DNA from: Ixodes scapularis
Lineage: Eukaryota > Arthropoda > Arachnida > Ixodida > Ixodidae
DNA: 64,000 nt
Direction of reading: 5' to 3'
Assembly (NCBI RefSeq): GCF_016920785.2
Contig: NW_024609879.1
Coordinates: 14,819,145 to 14,883,144 of the forward strand
Part shown: positions 11,228 through 22,663 of the stretch, one piece after another
Position numbering within the stretch: position 1 is the stretch's first letter
How the letters are laid out: each line of letters begins with the position of its first letter
The notes under the pieces: model-generated
What the model saw: the letters and a program-made list of their open reading frames with translations, nothing else
Database searches by the model: none
What the model was told of the DNA's origin: nothing
Program-made: the position numbers and the translations under genes

Positions 11228-11745
11228 AGGGCCAGCACAGCACCAGTCAGCCAGCAGCCAACCACCAACGAGCTGGTAGGAGAGGATTGGGTCCTCAGCT
11301 ATGAGGTTGATGTGGACCCCGGGGTCGCCTTCCTCGAGGTGCCGGAGTCTGACGAAACCCAAGACTACGAGCCTCCGGACTGGCCGCTGGACGAGGATGA
11401 GGCACCCGTGGAGCCTGGTGCAGCAGCTGCTCTGTCATGTCTGACGGGCCTCCTCCAGTGGTAGGGGCACGCCAGAGGCAACAGCTGCTGCTGAAGGACG
11501 ACCGGCACCACTGAGCCGGGGCCGGCGGGGACCACCTCGTCCACGACCGGTCTGGAGGCCCAGCACACCGCCCGCAGGCTCGGCAGCCGGCACACGGGCT
11601 GCGGACAAACAATACTACAGAAACATCCTGGCACAGCAACACGAGAACATCAAGTTAGAATGGCAGTGCCTCCATGCCAAACTGAAGGCCGGTCAGAAGA
11701 GCAGGCGAGGGCGGCAAGGGCAGCCTGTGAGGCTGCCGAAGGGGT
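11228..11745 (+). pseudogene. Possible C-terminal exon of a Myb/SANT-like protein
   Basis: After a pyrimidine-rich acceptor (TTTTCCTTAG at about 11228), a plus-strand frame encodes an acidic, proline-rich stretch (VGEDWVLSYEVDVDPG ... DYEPPDWPLDEDEAPVEPG) up to a stop at 11464. A shifted frame continues with a proline/arginine-rich linker and a helical tail, DKQYYRNILAQQHENIKLEW, to about 11745. A charged helix of this type is the usual C-terminus of Myb/SANT-like proteins that pair with Harbinger-type transposases. It may belong with the domain at 8480-8656 (intron about 2.6 kb). One frameshift, no partner transposase nearby. Confidence 0.35.
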
Positions 11746-11749
11746 AAAC

Positions 11750-14700
11750 AAGACAGCAATCTATATTAGGAAACAGGGCGAAAAAATGTTTGCCCTACTT
11801 GGGCAGGCCCCACAACAAGCCCCTTAAAGGGGAAGGGGGTCCTTCAGTTTGATTTAACATTTTGTATCTGTGGAAGCAGCTAGTCTAGTATCTGTCACTC
11901 TTTTGATCAAGTTCCAGTTTGTTTCATGCCGAGAAGCACATGTGGAGGCAGCAGAGAAGGCAGAAAGAGATGAGGCGTTGCAATCCTGCACTACTGCAAG
12001 CCCACTCCATGCCTAGTAGCTCCCACCCTCTGGTATCCCCTTCCCGTAGAAGGGCCAACCGCAGTAGGTGAGCTAGCCAAATTTAGGCCACCCACTAAAA
12101 ACGTCAATGATTCAATTTGCAGTGATTTAGGAGAACCTGCGTTAATAAAACCTTTTCTTTTAGAATCGGATTATGGAGCAGCAGGCCACCGCAAGTTCAC
12201 CAACATTGGTGGTGGAAGGGTAAACGAAATATCATGTTTCCTAAAGGGGATGCATTGAAGTAATGTTGTACACGTACTTAAACAACAATTGGCTCCATCC
12301 AAGCAACCAAAGAGATGGGGCATCACAAGCCAGCCACGGTGGCTGGAGATGTGGCACAAGCACTTTGGGGCCGCATTGGATTTGCTCAGAGGGCTTCTGG
12401 GGGCAAGCTGGCCCCTAAAGATTACCACAACCATGGTGTGGTGGCTCGGAAGGAACTGAGCCTCCATAGAGCTGGACTCATGATAGGTTAGTGGGTTTTC
12501 ACCATGTTCACTTCTATACCGCTACCAACTGGTTCCGGAATGTTTTTGTTGCCTGGCAGAAACAATTCAACACTGAAGCGTGATCGGCAAGGTCTGTGTG
12601 ACAGCCCTGCCCCACAAAAAGCATTGAGACATCAGGGCGTCACCAATTTTTAATTTTGTCCGATAAAGACGCTTGCTTTTTATGAAAGCCATTTTTATCT
12701 TGAAATAAAAACCAGAAAAAGTAACATATGTTAACAGTCTTCATTATCTAGCACACAAATGGACGATTTAATGCATTCATGTGCCATTGTCTCCAAGTAG
12801 TACTGCTTGCGCTGAACTATTTTTAGTTTTTTTTTTTTTTTAAATGAGGTAATGTTTTTTTTTTGGTATAGTTTTTCTAGGAGAATCTAACTATCACCAT
12901 CACTTGTCCTCAAAAGAACACCAAAACGTGAAAGAAAAACATGCAGCCGCTTGCTGCCACAGAACGTCATTGGCTGGTGGAACCGTGAAGTCTTGTAAAA
13001 GGACCAGGCGCTATTCCACTTTGCTGTCGCTTGGCGAGCTATCCGGGCGGTTGAACGTTCGACATAAATTTTTGAGCATGGAGAGAGATTTGAGGACTTC
13101 AGTGTGTACTGAAGAAAAGCCTCGTGTTCCGAGGACCCTCTACGTGCTTTCGTACGCATTTGAGCCCTTAGCAAAGCGGAGGGCTTGCGTGCAGACACGA
13201 GGAGCAGCGTGGAGCCAGCGGATCCGCTTGCTTCACAAGAGACTGACATATCCGGCTGTCCACGTGCTGGGAACACAGACTGGTACGTATCCTGGGCCAG
13301 TCTAGGATGCTTTCATGTCCGCTTTGCTTAGTGTGACAACATCTCACCATATTACTCCCGCTACTTTTGTTTCTTTTTTGTTCCGGAGCACGTGAATGTG
13401 CATCTTCTGGCACAAGCCCTTGGCACTGACAGTATTACGGTGGCATTTTTTTGCAGGCTATTCTTATTTTTCTCCAGAGCGGGTGCTGTCTACATCAGAT
13501 ACTACAAAGACTGGCATCACCTTGAACAGGACATTGAGGCACCCTAGGTCATTCTATTACACTAGCATTTTAAGTCTGTCATTGAGTGTTCGATGTGGCA
13601 GGGACAAAACGGATGCCAGCTCTCTCGTTTCATTTGCGCCCATTGCAAGAGCACTCGCGTATCAAAGTCAAAAGTGCTTGGTGCGGTAACTGTGGTTACT
13701 GCACACACCTCAGTATATTTCCAAACGTCGTAATGCATGCTGTAGTCAATTCAGACAGTTTTCTTTCAAAGATTTTCAGTTATCTGAGCACCTCCATGGG
13801 TTTTGTCGTCGTTAGCGACCGTCTACAAATTCTCTCAAAATTAAGATTTCATCGGCGAACTGAGCTAAATGTACAAATGCGGTTCTAGAATACAGTTCTT
13901 TGGGCCGATTTGCAGGAAACAACCAATGTACTTCGCCTGCCAGTATGTTCGCTTTGCGCGCGCTGCCGACAGCCACTGTTCTGACGCCATGCACAGGATG
14001 AATGTCGCCGAGCGAAATTAGTCGCTTTTTCCAGGCATACTTGTTTCATGAATTCTTGCTCGCATGCCCCTACAAGCACTTAACACAGAAAAAAACAATG
14101 CTAGACAAAAAACAAATATGACATTTAAAAGAAGAATATCAGTTCACAAGAGTATATTGCATGTTCATTATTTTAAATATTTCAACAGGTGCTCATGTGG
14201 GAAATGTATCCCAATGGAAGGAGACGAAGACTCCATGAACTGCCAGGAGGTAGTAGCCATAGCAAAGAGACAAAAAAAAAAAAACAAGCACTGCATGACA
14301 AAGACACCCAATTTCAAACATGCTTGTCTAAATGAAACAGTGCTACGAATTGCTTCGGCCAGTAGGAAACATGACGGGTTTAGGGTATCATACCCAGTGA
14401 AAAGATAAATGTAAAAACAATTCCTGAAAACCAAATTTTCTTTAAGTCTCCTTCCCCCACTCTTCAGCCAGATGTGACACACAGCCCACAGGCAGATTTT
14501 ATTCCTTACGTGAAAACGCCTGGGAAAAGGGAAGCGACGCATACTGTGTGGTCCATAGGATAAGATGCAAGTACCCGTCTGACGATGGTACCTTCATTTA
14601 CTTCAGGCACTCATACTGAAAGTATGAAGTATGCAATTTTTCTTCTGAAGCACCAATAAGAAGGTATGTGAAAGAATAACAGTACACCACTTATACACTA

Positions 14701-15100
14701 AGTGTGAACCCATACGTGTTGGGATCTCTGAAAGGGCGTCACAAAATACCATCACTCTCAAACACCGTATTTTCTCAAAATGTTAGACACATTTTGAGAT
14801 GCTCATACAAGTCAAAATTATGTGCAATCATGTTTTTTCATCATCCTATTTGGTATATTTAATTAACTTGAGCGTGCATAAAGTGCAAAATATTTTCTAT
14901 TACATGTTAAATAAGTTCATTCGTGAACTCTTCTATACATGGCTTGCACGTGACGTCAGTCTGTCCCTCTTTCTGGTGGCCAGAAGCGCTTCCTTTAAGC
15001 AGCAAAAAATACAATCCCACGCACTTTTGTGAACGCCAAGTGCTCATCTCATGCTATGGAGACTGAGGCATCAGTATGCAAATGGTAGAGGACCCCATTT
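11750..15100. other. 3.3 kb without a recognised gene
   Basis: Reading frames of up to 133 codons overlap on opposite strands at 12887-13305 and cannot be told apart. T-rich runs lie near 12827-12860 and an A-run near 14272-14284. Nothing I can assign. Confidence 0.35.
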
Positions 15101-15109
15101 TACGAGAGG

Positions 15110-15950
15110 CCACTTCTCTTCATCAAGTTTCTTAGTGATAGAGACAGCAATGCTTACATGGCGGTCTCCAAGGCTGACATGTATGGTAGTGCATTGTTTG
15201 CCAAGGAAGACTGCACAAACCATGTGGTCACCGATCTGACAATTGCTCTTCACAAACTGGAGACGCCACTGCCACATGGAGAGATGCTGAAGGACTGCAC
15301 CCTTCACAAGCTCCAAACCTATTACCAGGTTGAAGTGAAAAACAACAGCGGCAGCGTCCATGGCATGTAGAATGCCATATGGGCATCGTATTTTCACTCC
15401 TGTTCCACAAACACTGCCAACAACCACAAGCACTGCCCAGAAGGAGCAACGTCCTGGTGCAAGCACAAGCGAGCTGAAGCCCCGAGAGGGCCTGGACCAA
15501 ACGACGCTCCAATCCTGGCCAAGGCCCAGGGCACGGCACTGCTGCTCATTTACGAGCGGCTGACAGATGAGAAACTGCTGACCCAGTGCATTCAAGGCAA
15601 GACCCAGAACATTGCAGAATCTCTCAACAGCGAGATCATGCTGCTGTAACCAAAGACCAGGTTTATTTCCTGGATGGTCGTCAAAACAGCAACAGCTATA
15701 GCAGTCCTCTGGTTCAACAAAGAGAATACAAGCTTTGAGTGTGTCTCGGAGGAGCTTGGCATGATTCTATTTGAAGGACTTCTGATGCTTGGCGACTCCC
15801 GTCATGACCGGCGAATCCGTAAAATGTGTACCCGACTGGCGGCAGAAGCACGAGCTCATCATCGCAGCATGGTGAAGAAAGCTCACCTCGACTACCCGCA
15901 AGAACCACAATGGAACTATGTATGGTGTGGGAAAGTTCTAGTGACTCTGG
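15110..15950 (+). pseudogene. Mutator-like transposase, C-terminal half (copy B)
   Basis: One plus-strand frame runs through about 280 codons interrupted by TAG (15368-15370) and TAA (15647-15649). It reads LSDRDSNAYMAV, FAKEDCTNHV, VKNNSGSVHGM, NAIWASYFHS, SWCKHKRAEA, GKTQNIAESLNSEIM and TATAIAVLWFNKENTSFE, in the order seen in arthropod Mutator-like transposases. Copy A at 23.8-24.6 kb has matching blocks (LCDGDSRAF, KKQECVNHVKKRMG, DSWCTFN, GKTQNAIDSLNNVIW). SDRDS holds the second catalytic Asp; the first block (YDxTW) is missing, so this is 5' truncated. The right side runs into Tc1 sequence. Confidence 0.75.
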
Positions 15951-16040
15951 ATGCTTTTTGGATACTCTTTTTACATTCCGGAGAAAGTTCATGTAATTGC
16001 TGCTGTTTTTGACAAGTATACATCTTTTGAACCCTGAAAT

Positions 16041-16425
16041 TTCAATCTCAAGTTCATCCTGCCGACTGTTAAGCACGGTGGAGAATCGGTTATGGTGTAC
16101 GGCACCTTCTCTCGCAATGGGATGGGCCCCATCATCAAGGTTGACGGAATAATAAATGGCTAAAGCTACAGGGACATGATGATGAATGATGCCATTCCGT
16201 GGGCCAACCAGAAATATGCCTCCTTGATAGATCCTTCAACAGGACGACGATCTGAAGCATACACCTCCAGGGACGCAAAGGATGCCTTCAAACAGCATTC
16301 AAGTCCGTCTTCTGAAGTGGCCTAGTCAGTCCCCAAGCCTGGATTCATTGAAACACATGTGGAAGGATCTGGAGCAAAGATTGGCAAAGAAAAACATATT
16401 TTGCACCAAGGCTCTGGAGGGTGAG
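16041..16425 (+). pseudogene. Tc1/mariner transposase, C-terminal half, decayed
   Basis: Across shifting frames the sequence spells FQSQF, TVKHGGESVMVYG, FSRNGMGPIIKVDGIING, then after a stop QDDDLKHTSRDAK and WPSQSPSLDSLKHMWKDLE. These are the conserved blocks of Tc1 transposases (VxHGGGSVMVWG, QDNDPKHTS with the second catalytic Asp, and WPxQSPDLNPIExLW with the third residue). At least two frame changes and a stop make it a relic. It directly follows the truncated Mutator-like copy B. No TIR found. Confidence 0.7.
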
Positions 16426-16686
16426 TAGAGTGTTAGTATATATGTAGAATTGCAATACCTCAATTAGGTTTATAAAATTTTAACTAACTTCTAAAGGGCT
16501 TCTGAAACAGAAGCATTTTAACAATTATTTTTTTTTCTTTCGGTATTGGATGGCCACACAAATTTTGGCTAATTACTCGCTATTTACATTGCGCTGGGAG
16601 CAAGATGACCTATTGCATCAAGCTTCGGATAAAATATTAGTAATATGCAAGACCGTGTGCACAAAAAGTTTCCTTTCCTGTTGTTG
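16426..16686. other. Flank between Tc1 relic and hAT insertion
   Basis: AT-rich, no feature. Its last bases are the left target duplication of the hAT element. Confidence 0.4.
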
Positions 16687-17327
16687 ATTGTGACTAGTGA
16701 TGGGACGAATCTTTATCCGAATCGAGATTCGGAGCCGAATCTGAAGATTCGGAAAGATTCGGAAAAGTAGCCGAATCTCAAGCGATTCGGAAAAGTTCGG
16801 AAAGATTCGGAGCGTTGTCATGGTTGCCAAATCATGTCGATGTGTGTTTCAACTTTTCGTGACATTAAATTCACTAAATTCTACAAAGTTCACGAAATAA
16901 TATTGTAATATAATATCAGAGTAATAAATAAAATGTTCCGCTTTGTTAATATTATTTTGGATGTTTATCGAGAACGGTAGCCTAGCCAGACATCGCGGAA
17001 AAATAGGTTTCGGTTCTGGATGACGACCCAAATAGGCATGTTGGTGCACGCACGTGGAAATACAAGCGCATGTTTTCATCGCCGCAAGAGATCGATGCCG
17101 TACATGCTGTTCGGTACAGACACATTTTTGCCCATAATTACTGTCGCAGTGGCACATACCACATAAGTGAGTATGTTTGATTCGATTATCTCTAACGAGT
17201 GCCCACTGAGGTATTTCTATTGGAACACGGGAAACAATCTGAAACTCCTGGTTAATGCAGGCTTTCCGATTTAGTGTTTGTTTACGAACAATGAAGTTGC
17301 GTTGGACACACCCTTGTTGTGTTTCTT

Positions 17328-17374
<47 letters not shown>

Positions 17375-17894
17375 GTGCCAGTACGCGGCCTAAGTTGTGA
17401 CGCCTTACAGGTATAGACATACGCAGCTCTAGAGAAGGAGACGAATCATTTCCTTGCCTGAATATATATTTATTGTGCGTTGCGCCAGGTTACATATAAT
17501 ACACAGCGTTTCGCTACATTTTACCGATCACCGCGAAATCGCACAGAAAGCGAGACCGTGCATTGGTTAGGCCTACGCCAACCGCACCGATCAGCTCAGC
17601 TGGACCTGGGCGCGTGCCAGGGTTTACAATGACAGCACAGTACATACCATACGCTGACATAAACAACACGAAATCTGGTTATATGCAGGAACAGTACCTA
17701 AGAAGAGCACAACTGACCGCATTCGCGAGGTTTACGACAAGCTTCTTGGATGCAGGCGACAAACTGCCGCCTGCATCCAGCGACGAACCTGACGAATCTC
17801 TGAATCTGCCGAATATTCGTCGCGAAAAGTTCGGAAATTTCCGAATCTGTCCGAATCCGAATCTCCGGTGATTCGTTCCATCACTAATTGTGAC
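16687..17894. mobile_element. Non-autonomous hAT element with 8-bp target duplication
   Basis: The element spans 16695-17886. It starts TAGTGATGGGACGAATC and ends with the near-perfect inverse GATTCGTTCCATCACTA. It is flanked by identical 8-bp direct repeats ATTGTGAC (16687-16694 and 17887-17894), the hallmark of hAT transposition. Subterminal regions carry many GATTCGGA/TCCGAATC motifs (16718-16812 and 17800-17871), probably transposase-binding sites. The 1192-bp body includes a 44-base C run and no recognisable transposase, so it must depend on an enzyme made elsewhere. The intact TSD suggests a fairly recent insertion. Confidence 0.88.
17329..17372 (+). repeat. Poly-C tract, 44 bases
   Basis: An uninterrupted run of C inside the non-autonomous hAT element. 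Its exact length may be unreliable because long homopolymers are error-prone in sequencing. Confidence 0.8.
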
Positions 17895-18440
17895 ACACAC
17901 CCTTGAATTTATAGATGTGAAATCAACTGAAGCTGAACTTCGACTTGCTCAAGTCCGACTCACCACAAAGTTTGACTCTAAAACACCCAAGCATGGATGG
18001 CAGCTGAAGTGTGTTGTGTCCACGGGCATTTTGCCACATGACTGAAAATAATGCAGATTTTTGCACACACTCACTTCATATGAGATGCTTTTAGGATTGT
18101 GAGCCACTCCAAAACCAATTGACCATAAACTAAACTTACCGTAAACCGACCATGAACTAAAAGACAATAACCTTATTTTTTATATGTCGCGCTAACTACT
18201 CCCGCCCAATATTTTTATGGCGTTAGGAACAAAACAGCATAGTAAGAGTGCCCTTCAAACAACAATAATAATAATTATTAAAAACTGCCGGATCCCCGCT
18301 GGAAACTCCGAGGAACAGTGGAAGACCCTTTAAGTAGTAGTCACAACAAAAATCTAAAGAAACAAAATAGCCTAACGGTCGTAGTCGGCGTCATGAGGCC
18401 TTGCCGAGTGCGGAGTATAGCGGTCTTGCAATAGTATTTG
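17895..18440. other. No gene recognised
   Basis: Flank between the hAT element and Merlin copy 1. A short AAT-rich run lies near 18261-18280. No other feature. Confidence 0.4.
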
Positions 18441-18514
18441 TTGTGCATTCATTCTTCTCTTTTTTTTCTTACCACACCGAATTCTGAAGCCAAGACTCTC
18501 TCCTGTTCCAACAC

Positions 18515-18725
18515 GTTGTGACAGGTATGTAGCGCCTCCCCAGTCCGCCCGTCTGCGGCCGCCTGGCTCGGCGGGCAACATTGGTCACCACGCCAAATAA
18601 ACACCGTAGAGCGCACGTCGCTCCGGTCAGTCATCGTTCACTCTCACAACCAGGCTGCGTGTCGTCACTTTTCGGCGGGTGCTTCGGCCCCCTTCGTCCA
18701 CGTTCTAGAAGGATCGTGACAGTTG
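18515..18725. mobile_element. Probable solo LTR (203 bp) inserted in Merlin copy 1
   Basis: Compared with copy 2, copy 1 carries extra DNA at 18519-18721 that starts TGACAGG and ends GTGACA (TG...CA). It is bordered by GTTG on both sides (18515-18518 and 18722-18725) and holds an AATAAA signal near 18596. This fits a solo LTR with a 4-bp target duplication. An alternative reading is a 7-bp direct repeat GTGACAG around a slightly shorter insert. The internal retroelement is absent, presumably lost by LTR-LTR recombination. Confidence 0.55.
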
Positions 18726-19058
18726 TTATTAAATTAACAAATCAGCTTCAAATAAGGGTTAAAGACGTTGTGGCATCCTCTAGGGTAAAAAAAAAAAACA
18801 AAAAAAAGAAAACAAGGAGCATTCAGAGCAGCTTGGCGGCTCCTCTCCAGACCGAACATGCCGTCGAAGCATCAAACGGCCCCCTTCTTCGCTTTTATCT
18901 TTATTCCCCTTGTTACCCTCATTTTGTTGTGGGGTTCGACTGCTGTCTTCTCTGTAACGATGCCGTCGCAACCGTTCTAGTCTTACAATTGCCGTTTGTT
19001 TTGTCACGGAATGGTGCGGTCCAACCAACTAACCAAAGAGTTTGTAGAATGGTGTTCT

Positions 19059-19065
19059 AAGTTAT
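19059..19065 (+). promoter_or_regulatory. TATA box of Merlin copy 1
   Basis: TATAAAA about 100 bp upstream of the transposase ATG at 19166; the box and the following ACGGCGGAT are conserved in copy 2. Confidence 0.45.
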
Positions 19066-19393
19066 AAAACGGCGGATCGGATAAAAAAGAACAGAAAGGA
19101 GCATGCAGCTGTGCTCGCTCACCCCCTCGCCACTTTATTCTTCCAGTGAAGAGCATCGCAGTGCCATGGCATTTAACCTATGCTGTCTTCATGATACCGT
19201 AAAAGACCCTCTTGAAGCGATTCATCTGCTTTGGGGCATGGGCCTTCTCCAGGTTCTCGTGCATGTTCAGAGTGCGAAGCTGCGATGACGCAGCAAGTCT
19301 GTGCTAGATCTGCGGACGGCTACGAGTGCAGGTGTGGTTTGTGGATGACTCGTGAGGTGCCCAAGAGGAAGTCGTTCAAGATTCAGTGCCGGG

Positions 19394-20514
19394 GGTCGCT
19401 CCAGCCTTCTCTTCTGTCCAGGTTTTCTGCTAAACTTTCGAGATTCCAACCCCTAAGCAACACTGGAATAGCCACTAAAACAAAACCACTGTGTTTCACC
19501 ATCAATGAAATATCTCGTCTATCCGGGCTTGTCGGCAAGCATAAAACAATCATTGAATGCAAAAAGACAGACGCAGTATCTGTAAACCTTAAAATATAGA
19601 CCTGGGAAAAACTTTTCGCTGAGTATAACTGCTTAGCAGGTGTTAGTCCACGGGACTGTAATCAGCTCAGGAAGTGTTAGGGGAACCTCAAACAGAAGCA
19701 AAAGAATGAGTGCTCGGACAAGAAATGCAAGACCCACAAGACAAGTGAGTGTTCTGTCCTTATTCTGTCCATGTTACTCGGAGCAATCGATCTACTCTAG
19801 CATTTGCGATTGGCGAAAGATGATGTTGGGAAAGCATTTCACGCTTCCTTTTTGCCAGCGCGAGTCATTTCGCATTGCCTTAAAGCAGTACATGTATAGA
19901 AAGATAGTGATTTGTGCAATGTTTCGAGTGTCGTGGAATATGTTGCTCCCATTTAGAACCACTTTAGCTCCGTTGTACTGAGGCACACAGCAGACGTCGA
20001 CATATCTTTTGTAGGGAGCAGGAAAATAGTCCTTTTGCATGCGAAATGGCATAGTATGATATTGTTGCCATTTGCTCTTACGACGTCGTTGACATATAGA
20101 TCAACCTACCTTTCTACTTGTTACTTGTGCGACAAAAAATTGCACTAAAATGTGCCAGCCTCGTCCATGTGCAAGAGTGCTTATTTAGAATAATCAGTAT
20201 GTTTCCTATGTCCCCACTGCTTGAATCAATTGACTTGACATACACAATTGTTTTTTAGCAGGAGGGTTGCCCCCCACACTCACGAGCACCATCTCTGCGC
20301 TTGTCAACAAGAATGACCCTGATCGAGCGGCCTACCAGTAGAACTATGGCCGGAGCTGAAGAAATGTCCGCGGGCTCCTGCCACAGGACGATTTCGGGTG
20401 TGCAAGAAGCTAATGATCGTGGCTAGGAGTCTGATTAGAGGCAAATGTGCAGCCCCCACAACACCATCTCCGAGCTGCCTATGCAGAATAGACCTATTGC
20501 TAAATTACCCAACC
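19394..20514. other. No gene recognised
   Basis: Short frames only. I see no motif and no terminal repeat for the Merlin copy. Confidence 0.35.
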
Positions 20515-20903
20515 ATCAAGGAGAATGCAGGGATTGGTGTTCCACATGCCACACGTGCTGGAAGTAGTAACTTTTCTAGAGCAAATGCCTAAAACAAATT
20601 GCATCTCGTGATCGCATTTGGCAACGCTTTATTTTGGCTATTTACCTCATAACATTGTTTCTATTAATGATACTACTAAATTTGTTGAAGCCATTACCCT
20701 CTCTTTATCTAACCTACCTAGCTAGCTTACAGTGTTATAATTGTGTTTACTGTTCTATTTGTTTTTGTTCTATTGCCACCCCCTTGTATAATGCCCCACG
20801 GGCCCTCAAGGAAAATAAATGATGATGATGATTTAATCTTTTATACGGGAAAGGCGTGTGCATGCGTGGCGTGTGGAACACTAATCCCTGCATTCTCCTT
20901 GAT
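20515..20903. repeat. Inverted repeat (40 bp arms) around a LINE-like tail
   Basis: The segment from 20515 (ATCAAGGAGAATGCAGGGAT...) recurs in reverse complement at 20862-20903 (...ATCCCTGCATTCTCCTTGAT), about 40 bp with roughly four mismatches. Between them lies sequence ending in CCCACGGGCCCTCAAGG, AAATAAA and a (GAT)n run at about 20819-20832. That is the usual look of a non-LTR retrotransposon 3' end followed by a short microsatellite. The arms may be TIRs of a MITE hit by a LINE, or two inverted copies of one exon-like segment. Confidence 0.5.
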
Positions 20904-22650
20904 GCAAAAACCCAGCATCATGCATATTCGGGTCCCCTTTAACAACAAGTTCCCCACGAAAAAGCTCGCACCGTGTTAGGCTCCAGGTCTAGCAAACAAA
21001 CGTCAAAATCTCCGAGTGCAAGCTCAGGGAGCTTCAGCGGGGAGGTGAGAAATAAAAAGCAGTGCCAACCCAAAGACTCTTGAGGTGATCTAATTTACCT
21101 CACGGAAGTTGAAGGCTGGGCTTTATCCGGAAAGGGATGGAGTGAGAGTTCAGCACATTTCACGTTGGGCATGCTTCAAAAAACTGCGCGATAGGATAAT
21201 TGCTTTTGCCTAGTATCGATTATTACCATCTGTACTAGTAAAAAGCCACTGCGCAGTCACTACCCCATTGGTAAATGTTATAAGAAACAAACAAGCAGCT
21301 TATATGCTTTTATGAAAATCCAACATATAATCTCATCATCATACGTGTGACCAACACGGTTCCTCTATCTTGCCGACATGCTTAAAATCTATACATACAG
21401 CCACAACGATTCCTGTACTTTGACGTCATGCTTACGAAGTGCAACCATAGAGATTCCACTAAGGTGCTATCATACTTACAATCGTTATGCTTACAGCCAT
21501 TATAATCCCACTAACGTGCCACTATCAGTTGACCATCCCAAATAAGCGACCTCTATGTTTACGGTTGAAGCGCAGGTGTGTGCGGCCGGTTTTTAGTGTA
21601 ATATTCCTGCTTCGGACGTTCCCGCTGACTTCCTTCCACCGAAGAACACCGATCAGCTTCGCAAATTTCTTCAAACCCAACGGTCAGCAGAGGCACGGTC
21701 GAGATGAAATTCAGAGTCTGAGAAAAGCGTACCGGTTCTTTTTTCTACGCCAGCGTGCTACTGAGCGGAGGAGCGCCTCTCACTGCCGCAACCAGCTTCA
21801 CCACCGCAACCGCCGCCGGCGTCGGTGAAAGGGGAAAAGCTTCCTATATAGATTTAAGAGAGCGTGTTGGTTAAGGGGGACGCAGCAAATAAAATAACAC
21901 ATTTCGTCAAAATATTTGGTTTTTTAGTATTTTTTGGGGGGGAGGGGGGGAATCCATGGGCCTTCGTTTTGACTATTGCGAGTTATCAAACTGAAACAAG
22001 TGCAATAAAAAAAGAAGGCACTGCTTTTATAACACGTTGGCATAAAAAATTGCAAGAAAATTGCACTTCAAAAGTTCACTTTGTACAGTGGCTAGCGCGT
22101 GGCCCACTTGACTGAGAAGCTCCACCTTGGTATTTCCGGAGAGGGTGAATTCAGCTTCCCCGTAGCCATAGTGCCGTATTTCTCCAGGCGGCAAGAAGAG
22201 CGCGCGATGCAAACAAAAAAACGAAAAAATCACGAAGGCGATTGGTTGCTTGAGTCACTTAGTGGGAAAGCTTTTCTACTGGCTGACGCGTATCCGCACG
22301 ATGGCGCGACTGGCGCTGCGCATCCCCGAGGAGCAGCGGTGGACAGCAGGCGCTTGTTTTGTCGTCTGCTACGGCGTTGCTCCTTTGATTTCCTGCTCGC
22401 AAGAAGTTTCGTTTCATGTGAAAGAAGTTTTTTCTTCCACCTCGCTGCTTCCCTTCTACGTTTGAGTCGTATTAGGGAAGTCATCACAGCATGGTTGAGC
22501 TCGAGGTAGGAAACTTTTTAATCAATATACGCCTTTTTTTTTCCCCAGTTTGGGGTGGTTTTAGTTTTGACAAAAACACGACTCTACATTCTCTCGCGTC
22601 GACATTTTCACACTTTTGACCGCTTCTGGCGTGGCAAGTTGTGTCAAATA
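20904..22650. other. No gene recognised upstream of Mutator-like copy A
   Basis: Several unassigned frames. 22080-22500 is GC-richer and could be the 5' part of the Mutator-like element. I found no terminal repeat to fix a boundary. Confidence 0.35.
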
Positions 22651-22663
22651 GTTGTGCAATCTC

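Larger units (their letters stand above)
18441..19393 (+). mobile_element. Merlin-like element, copy 1, broken
   Basis: Homologous to 30567-31316. Both begin TTGTGCATTCATTCTT, share ACAAATC...CTTCAAATAAGG/CTTTAAATAAGG and CATCCTCTAGGGTAAAA, keep a TATAAAACGGCGGAT box (19059) and enter the same coding start CCATGGC. The coding part (ATG at 19166) reads MAFNLCCLHDTVKDPLEAI and then loses frame relative to copy 2. A 203-bp insertion at 18519-18721 is absent from copy 2. The protein belongs to the ISXO2/Merlin (IS1016-like) transposases; only the N-terminal zinc-binding part is present. It is a truncated, inactive copy. Confidence 0.6.

Noticed and set aside
11295..11642. Minus-strand Cys/Arg/Pro-rich frames opposite the possible Myb/SANT C-terminal exon
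   Set aside because: They mirror the acidic plus-strand sequence; the plus strand has the acceptor site and the expected helical tail.
12887..13305. Two opposing frames of about 130 codons
   Set aside because: Neither shows a motif, and either could arise by chance in this GC-moderate stretch; no support to choose one.
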